From Deltaproteobacteria bacterium (GTDB taxonomy: Bacteria > Desulfobacterota > UBA8473), in NCBI GenBank assembly GCA_030643245.1, contig DAOWME010000002.1, forward strand, positions 1 to 41,390: a stretch of DNA of 41,390 bases, in the 5' to 3' direction. The translations under genes and the position numbers were made by a program. The notes beneath the pieces are model-generated. The model ran no database searches, was not told the origin of the DNA, and saw only the letters and a list, made by a program, of their open reading frames with translations. This document shows positions 35,047-41,390 of this stretch, one piece after another. How positions within the stretch are numbered: the first letter of the stretch is position 1; each line of letters opens with the position of its first letter.

Positions 35047-35171
35047 TAATTGTTTTACCCTATAATACATCTTCACAATCTCCGAACAACGGAGCATCGC
35101 AAGCAATCACTCTTGTCATCTTTCTGCTTGCGGACTCATGGCGATCAGATGCAGCGCCTGGAGGAGACCGC

Positions 35172-36230
35172 TTGGCTGGGACATTGAAACAGCCGAAAAC
35201 AATCTTGGTTCGGTGCCCAAACTGGGTTGGCGATTTGGTTATGGCAACACCGGTTTTTGACTGTCTCAAGAAAAATTTTCCCGAGGCTCGACTCATCGGC
35301 CTAATGAGGAAACGTTTGAGTCAGGTTTTGAAAGATAGCCCATGGTTTGACCAAATCATCGAGGTCAATGACAAGACATCGAGAGGATTCATCCATACAA
35401 TACGGTTGATCCGTAGTTTCACTCCTGATATGGGAATTCTTCTGCCCAACTCCATCCGTTCGACTTTGGAAATGTGGCTCGGAGGAGCAAGAAACATATA
35501 CGGGTATCGAAGAGGGGGGAGAACACCCTTTTTGACCGGTGGTCCACGACCCATTCGCGAGGGATGGAAGATTATCCCCTCACCTATGGTAGCGTATTAC
35601 TCGAAAATTTGTCTTTCAATGGGGCTTGAACTTCCAGAAGAAATGAAGCCGCTGCTTTTCTTTTCAGAGTCGGTCCATAATAAATGTGACCGTTTGCTGA
35701 AAAAGTACGGGATCAACTCCGGCGACTTGGTTATTGGTTTAAACCCGGGAGCACGGTTCGGTTCTTCAAAGTGCTGGCCGCCAAGACATTTCGCCGCCCT
35801 TGCAGAACTCTTTGAAGAGACCTTCCATTGCAAGCTACTCTTACTTGTGGGACCCGGTGAAGACGCCTTGGCGGAGGCTATTGTGGAACAGACTCACGCA
35901 CATATTACAAATACGGCGCCTGATAAGGTCGATTTAGAGCTATTAAAACCCCTGGTTCAACGTTGTCAGCTTCTGGTAACGAACGACACGGGACCACGGC
36001 ATTATGCCGTGGCATTTGACGTCCCGGTCGTGGTGATCATGGGTCCCACAGATCCGCGCTACACAGCATCAAACCTCGAGAAGACCTCTGTGTTGCGTCA
36101 CGACCTGGATTGCTCACCATGTCACAAAAAAGTGTGCCCCCGTGACCATGTTTGCATGAGAGAGATAACACCGGCCATGGTTTTAGAGGCCGGGAAACGA
36201 TTAATGGTTGACAGGATAACCAGGGTATGA
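35172..36230 (+). CDS. waaF-like: Lipopolysaccharide heptosyltransferase II-like (GT9)
   Basis: The 352-aa protein has the length of WaaF. It starts KTILVRCPNWVGDLVMATP, has IGLNPGARFGSSKCWP near residue 190 and TNDTGPRHYAVAFDVPVV with GPTDPRYT near 275-300, the ADP-heptose-binding region of GT9 enzymes. It should add a heptose to the LPS inner core. The start is TTG 35172 with GGAGGAG 5 nt upstream; the longer frame from 35019 begins inside the family A repeat. It overlaps the next gene by 4 nt. Confidence 0.88.
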   Translation: MAGTLKQPKTILVRCPNWVGDLVMATPVFDCLKKNFPEARLIGLMRKRLSQVLKDSPWFDQIIEVNDKTSRGFIHTIRLIRSFTPDMGILLPNSIRSTLEMWLGGARNIYGYRRGGRTPFLTGGPRPIREGWKIIPSPMVAYYSKICLSMGLELPEEMKPLLFFSESVHNKCDRLLKKYGINSGDLVIGLNPGARFGSSKCWPPRHFAALAELFEETFHCKLLLLVGPGEDALAEAIVEQTHAHITNTAPDKVDLELLKPLVQRCQLLVTNDTGPRHYAVAFDVPVVVIMGPTDPRYTASNLEKTSVLRHDLDCSPCHKKVCPRDHVCMREITPAMVLEAGKRLMVDRITRV

Positions 36231-37720
36231 AGCCATCCCATTATCGAGAACAATGGACCACTTTGACCAAACAGGAACCAAACATTGAAAGTGTAAGTCA
36301 ACTGGCGCGGCAGGTGGCGTTTTCATTCATGGATCATCACTTTCATCGAGGCTGCTACGAGGAAGCGTATATCGATTTACTCTGTGAAATGGCAACATCC
36401 TCAGAGAGTCTCGAAGTAAACCGGTTTGTGGCAGCGGCCTTGTTCGGCATTATCGTGGAGGGGTTGTGTGATGATTTTGAGGAGATGCAAACACAGACTT
36501 ATAACCGGGTCATGAGTCAGGTGATTTCATTCTGTCGCAGCCTTCCTGCAGGCAAGGACCTCGATCACCGATTGGATGCTTTTGGAGTTCACTCTTCCGG
36601 AGAATTCCTGCAGCGTATAGACAGGATCAGAACGGACCACAAAGTTCTCCCGCTTCCTGAGCATATTTCCAAAATATTACTGCTCTCGAGGGTCACCATA
36701 GGCGCGGATGTGGCCATTACCAGTGTGGTTGTCCAGCGTTTAAGCAAGCGCTTCCCTGATGCAGAGATAGTGATCCTGGGCAGCAAGAAACTCGAAGAAA
36801 TCTATGGGGGCAATCCACGGATAAGGATCATGGAGGTATTGTACAACCGGCGTGGCGGTTTGATTGAGCGTCTGTCCAACTGGCATGATGTATTGGACAT
36901 TATTGACCGGGAAATCAACCACTCTTCACAGGAAAAGTTCATCCTTGTTGACCCTGACTCACGCCTTTCACAGCTCGGCACCCTCCCCCTTGTGCCATCC
37001 AGTCGTTACTTTTTTTTCGACAGCCGATCTGCGGAATCGTTTGATCATATGCTGTCTATTGCGGAGTTGACGAACCGGTGGCTGGATACTATCCTGGAAA
37101 CAACCGAGTTTTACTACCCTGCTTTGTGGGCCCCTCAGCATTACCTAGAAAAGGCAGCATCTTTTTGCAGGGAACTCCGAGAAGGGGGCTCCCGGAATGT
37201 CTTCATTGTAAACCTTGGTGTTGGTGGAAATTACCGTAAACGGGTGGAGGGAGATTTTGAGAAAGAATTGCTTCTATGCCTTCTCAAGGAACCCCGATCC
37301 ATGATCCTTCTGGACAGAGGGTTCGGCGAGGAAGAAATGGCACGGACAAAAGCACTGTTGGACTCTGTGTCAGACCATGGGTATCCGGTTGTCGATGCTT
37401 CTTTTGACGCTCTGAAAGTGTGGGATATCATAAGCGGTGTTGTTGGCATTCACTGTAGTATTGGGGAGATTGCCGCGTTGATTGCAAATGGTGATGAATT
37501 TATCGGGTATGACTCTGCCTGCCAGCATATAGCCGCTGCCCTTGGTGTGCCAACATTGACGGTTTTCGCAGGATCAAATAACATGCGGTTCGTCCGTCGC
37601 TGGAGCGCCTGCGGGAAGAACAAGCATACCATCGTTCACGTGGACACACTATCGACCCATGGTTATGTGAACAGCAATGATCTCGTGAAACGCGTTATGG
37701 ATGCGCGGATGAACAGTTAA
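36227..37720 (+). CDS. GT9-like protein with extra N-terminal domain
   Basis: The 497-aa protein has a C-terminal half that resembles GT9 glycosyltransferases: ILLLSRVTIGADVAITSVVV near residue 145, then FIGYDSACQHIAAALGVPT near 425 and FAGSNNMRFVRRW. The first 130 or so residues are a helical region I do not recognise. The catalytic competence is uncertain because the usual NPGA segment is replaced by NLGVGGNYRKR. The ATGA overlap with the heptosyltransferase suggests coupled translation and a related surface-glycan role. Its TAA stop lies within the first unit of the heptamer array at 37715. Confidence 0.7.
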   Translation: MKPSHYREQWTTLTKQEPNIESVSQLARQVAFSFMDHHFHRGCYEEAYIDLLCEMATSSESLEVNRFVAAALFGIIVEGLCDDFEEMQTQTYNRVMSQVISFCRSLPAGKDLDHRLDAFGVHSSGEFLQRIDRIRTDHKVLPLPEHISKILLLSRVTIGADVAITSVVVQRLSKRFPDAEIVILGSKKLEEIYGGNPRIRIMEVLYNRRGGLIERLSNWHDVLDIIDREINHSSQEKFILVDPDSRLSQLGTLPLVPSSRYFFFDSRSAESFDHMLSIAELTNRWLDTILETTEFYYPALWAPQHYLEKAASFCRELREGGSRNVFIVNLGVGGNYRKRVEGDFEKELLLCLLKEPRSMILLDRGFGEEEMARTKALLDSVSDHGYPVVDASFDALKVWDIISGVVGIHCSIGEIAALIANGDEFIGYDSACQHIAAALGVPTLTVFAGSNNMRFVRRWSACGKNKHTIVHVDTLSTHGYVNSNDLVKRVMDARMNS

Positions 37721-37742
37721 GAGTTAAGAATGAAGAATGATA
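37715..37742 (+). repeat. Left heptamer array flanking the four-helix-bundle gene
   Basis: The units AGTTAAG, AGTTAAG, AATGAAG, AATGATA follow each other with a period of 7. The array includes the stop codon of the upstream gene and the start codon of the four-helix-bundle gene. It is the inverse counterpart of the array at 38094-38135. Confidence 0.75.
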
Positions 37743-38098
37743 AATCAATTATTGCCGAACGAAGTGTTGCGTATTCACTACGTATTATCAAGGTGTATCG
37801 TGAATTGGAAAAGGACGGTGTGGGCCAAATCCTGGGAAAACAACTCTTACGTTCGGGAACCTCTGTTGGAGCGAATATACATGAAGCACAAGGCGCCCAG
37901 AGCAAGGCCGATTTCATCTCAAAGATTTCCATCGCTTACAAAGAGGCGCGTGAATCTGCCTATTGGCTTCGTCTGCTCCAGGAAGCAGAACTGATCCCCC
38001 CTAGACGTTTAAGAGATCTATCTGACGAGACTGAACAACTGATCAAGATTCTATCTTCAATCATAGTGACATCAAAGAAAGGCAAGAGAAACTCATGA
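37730..38098 (+). CDS. Four-helix-bundle protein (23S rRNA intervening-sequence protein family)
   Basis: The 122-aa all-helical protein has the family pattern: AYSLRIIKVYRELEKDG near residue 14, LLRSGTSVGANIHEAQGA near 40, KADFISKISIAYKEARESAYWLRLL near 62, and a final helix with ETEQLIKIL. Relatives are encoded inside intervening sequences of 23S rRNA genes or stand free; the DGR accessory protein Avd has the same fold. The molecular function is unknown, perhaps RNA binding. Start and stop codons lie in inverted heptamer arrays on both sides, which suggests that gene and arrays are one inserted unit between two glycan-type genes. Confidence 0.85.
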   Translation: MKNDKSIIAERSVAYSLRIIKVYRELEKDGVGQILGKQLLRSGTSVGANIHEAQGAQSKADFISKISIAYKEARESAYWLRLLQEAELIPPRRLRDLSDETEQLIKILSSIIVTSKKGKRNS

Positions 38099-38135
38099 TT
38101 CTTAACTCTTCACTCTTAACTCTTCACTCTTAACT
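38094..38135 (-). repeat. Right heptamer array flanking the four-helix-bundle gene
   Basis: Read on the minus strand it is AGTTAAG, AGTGAAG, AGTTAAG, AGTGAAG, AGTTAAG, AATCATG: six consecutive 7-bp units. It covers the stop codon of the four-helix-bundle gene and ends one base before the ATG of the radical SAM gene, leaving that gene without a visible Shine-Dalgarno sequence. Confidence 0.8.
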
Positions 38136-38136
38136 A

Positions 38137-39654
38137 ATGAAAGTACTCTTCATTTACCCTAACGTGGGATCACAGGTAGGCTTCAATTACGGCATCTCCC
38201 ACATGTCTTCTGTGCTCAAGCACGGAGGGCATGAGGTGGAATGCTGGCAAATCTGCGAATCCCTTGACCCACTGCCTACCTGTGAAGAGTTCGCTGCGCG
38301 TTTGCAGGAGATTGAGCCTGACCTCGTCGGATTTTCTGTTGTCACAAATCAATGGCCCTATGCCAAAAGGCTGGCCTCATGGGCTAGAGAAACAGTTTCA
38401 GCACCGTTGATTATCGGTGGAATACATGCTACCGCAGCAACTCGACAGATCCTGGACACAGGGCTCTTTGACTATGTTTTCAGAGGGGAATGCGACGAGG
38501 CGATCCTGGAATTTGCGGATATGTTGTCCAGAGGTGAAGACGTTGCCTGTATACGCAACGTGGCCCTGGTCCGTGACAAGAAGGTCATAATCAACCCTGT
38601 TCGTCCTTTTCCGGTAATCAGAGATTTACCAGTTAAAGAATATCAGATCTTCGATTTCCAACGGGTCATCAATGCCAAAGACGGATGGGTCGGACTTATC
38701 GCTTCTAGGGGATGTCCTTTTTCCTGCACATATTGTTTGAATCACCAGATCAAAAACCAGTACAAAATTGACCTGAACTGCAGTCTTGGAGAGCTGAATT
38801 TTATTCGCCATCTTGATGTCGGTCAGGTAATAGGCGAAATCGAATTTCTCCTCAACACTTACAAGAACATCAAAACATTTATATTTGATGATGACCTCTT
38901 CACCTTTAGTAAAGAATATGTGAGGGAATTCTGTAAAGCATACAAGAAAGTCTGTAGTATTCCCTTTGTAGTGAACGCTCATTTTCATTATTTTGATGAA
39001 GATAGGGCGCGGTATCTTGCGGCAGCTAACTGCAAGATAGTGAAATTCGGGATAGAAAGCGGTAACGAACGCATACGCAAGGAGGTTCTGAACCGTCGTA
39101 TGAGCAATCAATTGATGATGGACAAGGTCGAGATTGCGGAACGGCAGGGATTGCACGCGTCCGTCTTTATTATGATCGGACTTCCCTACGAAACCATGGA
39201 TGACGTCATAGACACGGTCCGTTTAACCGCGCAGGCAAGACCCGGCCGGTTCAGATGGACAAAGTTCTTCCCCTATCCCGGAACCAAAGCAGCCGAACTC
39301 AGTGTGCAGGGTGGATATGTGGATTTTGACAAGATGGAGAACCTCATGAACTTCACGGATGAATCCTGCCTTGACTTCGGTACTCAACATAACCTTTTTC
39401 TCGAAAAAGTGGGTCAACTCTTCCCGTGGTTCGTCAATGCGTATTCCGGCCTGTCTGTTGCCCCATTCTATGAGAGAAAGATGAAAGAGGTTCTGGCAAT
39501 GGATCGCTATGAATGGGGGAAAATATCCCCCGGCCTTCTTGATGAAGACAAGAGGATATCGAGAAATTTTGTTGACCGGAGGAAGAGTCACTACGCATTT
39601 AAATACAATACTTTCACAGGTGTTATTTCCGACTACTTTACAGCTGAGGGCTAA
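38137..39654 (+). CDS. B12-binding-domain radical SAM protein
   Basis: The 505-aa protein has an N-terminal cobalamin-binding-like Rossmann domain (HGGHEVECW, PDLVGFSVVTNQWPYAKRLA, PLIIGGIHATA); I do not find the DxHxxG lower-ligand motif. The radical SAM core follows with the cluster motif GCPFSCTYC near residue 192 (Cx3Cx2C) and FIFDDDLF and KFGIESGNERIRKEVLNR. Such proteins methylate or rearrange unreactive carbon centres; the substrate cannot be read from the sequence. Its glycosyltransferase neighbours suggest a glycan or lipid substrate, as an inference. ATG 38137 comes directly after the heptamer array. Confidence 0.85.
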   Translation: MKVLFIYPNVGSQVGFNYGISHMSSVLKHGGHEVECWQICESLDPLPTCEEFAARLQEIEPDLVGFSVVTNQWPYAKRLASWARETVSAPLIIGGIHATAATRQILDTGLFDYVFRGECDEAILEFADMLSRGEDVACIRNVALVRDKKVIINPVRPFPVIRDLPVKEYQIFDFQRVINAKDGWVGLIASRGCPFSCTYCLNHQIKNQYKIDLNCSLGELNFIRHLDVGQVIGEIEFLLNTYKNIKTFIFDDDLFTFSKEYVREFCKAYKKVCSIPFVVNAHFHYFDEDRARYLAAANCKIVKFGIESGNERIRKEVLNRRMSNQLMMDKVEIAERQGLHASVFIMIGLPYETMDDVIDTVRLTAQARPGRFRWTKFFPYPGTKAAELSVQGGYVDFDKMENLMNFTDESCLDFGTQHNLFLEKVGQLFPWFVNAYSGLSVAPFYERKMKEVLAMDRYEWGKISPGLLDEDKRISRNFVDRRKSHYAFKYNTFTGVISDYFTAEG

Positions 39655-39681
39655 AGACCATACCCGGTCCACGCTGATTAG

Positions 39682-41043
39682 ATGAAGGTATCGAAGGTTG
39701 ATCCTTCCGGGTTGATCAGGAATCATACTGTTTGGAATATTGAGATGGGGTCAAAAGCAAGAATTGTGTTTCTGGCTGTGGTATTAGCGATCTACATAAG
39801 CTCCGGAGTGCAGGTCATCCATAAGGCCAAGGCGAATCGAACGGCATTCTTACGCTGGAGCCATTACACGGAAATGCTCGGTCGTGGAGAGATGATCTAT
39901 AATCTCGAAGGAGCGCAATATCCCAACTTGCCCATGATGGCGCTTATTTTGACCCCCTTCCATGCGATGGGGAACCTAGTGGGGTCGTTCTGCTGGTTAA
40001 CATTTAAGTATTTACTACTGTTGGCCATCGTTTGGACGGCGATAAAAGTCTCCCGGAACAGTGGCCCGCCCTGGCCCGACTGGGCGCTCGTAGTGCTATT
40101 GCTGTTAAGCGTAAGGGTGTTTGTAAGTGACCTAACCCATGGAAACGTGAACTTGATCATTGGAGCGCTCATTGCCGGAGCGCTTTTCTGTTCTTATCAA
40201 ACCAGAGATTTCCTGGCAGGTTTGGCAATTGGCCTTGCAATTGTACTCAAGGTAACACCGCTGCTTTTTCTACTTTATTTCATCTATAAACGACGGTGGT
40301 TAAGCGTGTCCGGATTAGTAGTCGGTGTTGTGCTGTTTTTATGGGTTGTGCCAGGGTTTGTATTGGGGTTTGAATTCAACATGCAATTGATAACAGCATG
40401 GTACAAGCAAATGATTCATCCCTTCTTAAGCGGTCAACCAGTGGGCTACCTTCAGACAGCCCACATAAATCAATCGTTCACCGGCTTATTTTATCGTCTA
40501 TTGTCGGATACAGTGGCTATGGAAGCAAATGCCGGCAGAGGTTACGGCGAGTTGCGGATTAATTTATTATCATTGGATCAACAGACGGTGTCTCTAATAG
40601 TGAGGCTGGCCTCAATATCTGTGTTGGCTTGCCTGGTTGCATTTTGCCGCACGCCTCGGGAGGATCGCAGGCACCTGGGTAACGTAGGAGAATTTGCCCT
40701 TGTGTTTTTAGCCATGTTGTTTCTTTCAGAGCGGTCGTGGAAGCATCACTACGTCTTGCTCATACTTGCGCATGGCTTCCTGCTCTATTTTCTGTTAGTC
40801 ATGAGACCAAGAGGATGGCGTAAATGGCTGCCGTTGTCTTCTCTGACTGTAGCTGTCTTCTGTCATTCTCTTGTGAGTGACTCGACATTGGGGCATTACT
40901 GGAGCAATGTTGCGGAGGCTTATGGGGTATTTCTTTTTGGTGGTATTTCGTTGTTCGTCGGCTGCTCCGCCGCTTTAACTGCGTTGAGGTTGAGCAGATG
41001 GCCAAGTCATACCGGCATTACAGAAATTTCAGACGCGCATTAA
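39682..41043 (+). CDS. GT87-like (DUF2029) polyprenyl-phosphate-sugar-dependent glycosyltransferase
   Basis: The 453-aa protein has about ten hydrophobic segments and the DUF2029/GT87 look: an early long hydrophobic helix (IVFLAVVLAIYISSGVQV), YNLEGAQYPNLPMMALILTPF, LTHGNVNLIIGALI and GLAIGLAIVLKVTPLLFLLYF. Related enzymes add mannose or arabinose to membrane-linked glycans from polyprenyl-phosphate sugars outside the membrane. It is 27 nt after the radical SAM gene. The start is uncertain: neither ATG 39682 nor the in-frame ATG 39745 has a good ribosome-binding site. Confidence 0.75.
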   Translation: MKVSKVDPSGLIRNHTVWNIEMGSKARIVFLAVVLAIYISSGVQVIHKAKANRTAFLRWSHYTEMLGRGEMIYNLEGAQYPNLPMMALILTPFHAMGNLVGSFCWLTFKYLLLLAIVWTAIKVSRNSGPPWPDWALVVLLLLSVRVFVSDLTHGNVNLIIGALIAGALFCSYQTRDFLAGLAIGLAIVLKVTPLLFLLYFIYKRRWLSVSGLVVGVVLFLWVVPGFVLGFEFNMQLITAWYKQMIHPFLSGQPVGYLQTAHINQSFTGLFYRLLSDTVAMEANAGRGYGELRINLLSLDQQTVSLIVRLASISVLACLVAFCRTPREDRRHLGNVGEFALVFLAMLFLSERSWKHHYVLLILAHGFLLYFLLVMRPRGWRKWLPLSSLTVAVFCHSLVSDSTLGHYWSNVAEAYGVFLFGGISLFVGCSAALTALRLSRWPSHTGITEISDAH

Positions 41044-41044
41044 T

Positions 41045-41072
41045 TTTCCAACCCATCCTGTTTGGTTGGAAA
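41045..41072. terminator. Stem-loop after the GT87-like gene
   Basis: TTTCCAACC (41045-41053), a 10-nt loop and GGTTGGAAA (41064-41072) give a perfect 9-bp stem directly behind the stop codon. There is no T-tract after it, so it may act in mRNA 3'-end stability more than in intrinsic termination. Confidence 0.4.
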
Positions 41073-41106
41073 TCTAGGAGGTATCGACAATATTACAAGA
41101 AATTTG

Positions 41107-41219
41107 GGCATCCTTCATAAAAGCTTCAAAGTAGTTTACACTTTCTAATAAAAAAACGGTCTCGGCACAGATTCAGCAGCCATAATTTAAAAAGTGTAAA
41201 CCAATGTATGAAGGATGCC
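41107..41219 (+). repeat. Family B element, intact copy B1
   Basis: The ends GGCATCCTTCATA and TATGAAGGATGCC are perfect 13-bp inverted repeats, and outside them AAATTTG / CGAAATTT continue the pairing to about 41101-41226. Inside, AGTAGTTTACACTTT faces AAAGTGTAAACC, so the element can fold on itself. A split copy is at 30436 and an end fragment near 34629. Confidence 0.88.
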
Positions 41220-41241
41220 GAAATTTGCTTAAAAAATACCA

Positions 41242-41390
41242 AGGGACGTGGCCGAAATAACTTCCCCATTTGTACATCTCATCTTCAGGCCATCTTTGAC
41301 CGATCTTCAAACACAAAATCCTCGAAATAGGTAAGACTATTCCTGTGGTTTTGTATTTTCAGATCGAACAAATCTAACCTAAATCTGAGC
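41242..41390 (+). repeat. Family A element, copy A6 (right end cut by window edge)
   Basis: It begins AGGGACGTGGCCGAAATAAC and follows the body of the copy at 16083 almost base for base up to the window end (CTAAATCTGAGC). The right tip lies outside the window. It stands 22 bp after family B copy B1. Confidence 0.9.

Noticed and set aside
35019..35171. Longer N-terminus of the heptosyltransferase
   Set aside because: It begins in the family A repeat; GGAGGAG before TTG 35172 and the usual family length support the shorter form.
37715..38135. Diversity-generating retroelement (Avd-like protein beside repeats)
   Set aside because: No reverse transcriptase, template repeat or variable repeat is visible in the window; the four-helix-bundle fold alone is not enough.
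38094..38135. CRISPR array
   Set aside because: The repeats are 7 bp with no spacers, and no cas gene is present.

Overview
The window looks like chromosomal DNA of a Desulfobacterota (deltaproteobacterial) anaerobe, probably a sulfate reducer or a syntroph. The evidence is an operon for a membrane redox complex of the Hmc/Tmc type with a 17-heme cytochrome c, together with housekeeping genes, TrmFO, a bifunctional Rel/SpoT and a heptosyltransferase that implies an LPS-type outer membrane. I cannot name the genus. No rRNA, tRNA, CRISPR array, prophage or intact transposase gene was seen.

Layout. 1-170: a palindromic repeat (family A). 171-640: no intact gene; a possible transposase remnant, a small palindrome (family E) and a candidate promoter. 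644-7924: a six-gene plus-strand redox operon in the order TmcD-like beta-propeller, TmcC/HmcE-like cytochrome b, TmcB/HmcF-like HdrD-type Fe-S protein, HmcA-like cytochrome, HmcB-like ferredoxin, HmcC-like NrfD protein. 8162-9937: mutL. 9924-11870 (minus): surE, a DedA/YqaA-type membrane protein and a LOG-like protein. 12404: rpsU behind a structured leader. 12700-16060 (minus): lon and thiL. 16421: rel/spoT. 18574-20290 (minus): purM, DUF523, rpmB. 20530-27653: recG, tex, recQ. 28142: mdh, converging on trmFO. 30835: comEC. 33416: a TraB-family protein. 35172-41043: a surface-glycan-type block with a heptosyltransferase, a GT9-like protein, a four-helix-bundle protein, a radical SAM protein and a GT87-like membrane glycosyltransferase.

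The most distinctive content lies between the genes. At least five families of palindromic or terminal-inverted-repeat elements are present. Family A (about 182 bp, six copies or relics) folds end to end on itself. The base of its stem differs between copies, but wherever both ends can be read the two arms match each other. The copies stand at the borders of the functional blocks. Family B (about 120-130 bp) has one intact copy, one end fragment, and one copy split by a third element, C, about 200 bp long. Element D (201 bp) supplies the recQ stop codon. Family E consists of small palindromes beside or inside operons. A four-helix-bundle gene of the 23S rRNA intervening-sequence-protein family is enclosed by inverted arrays of a 7-bp unit, which resembles an IVS-type cassette placed in a protein-coding operon.

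Regulation visible in the sequence: near-consensus promoters for surE (with an operator-like palindrome), rpsU, and the divergent purM/recG pair; leader hairpins with T-tracts between promoter and start codon for both purM and rpsU, which suggests attenuation or small RNAs; and a family A hairpin 22 bp upstream of the lon start codon.
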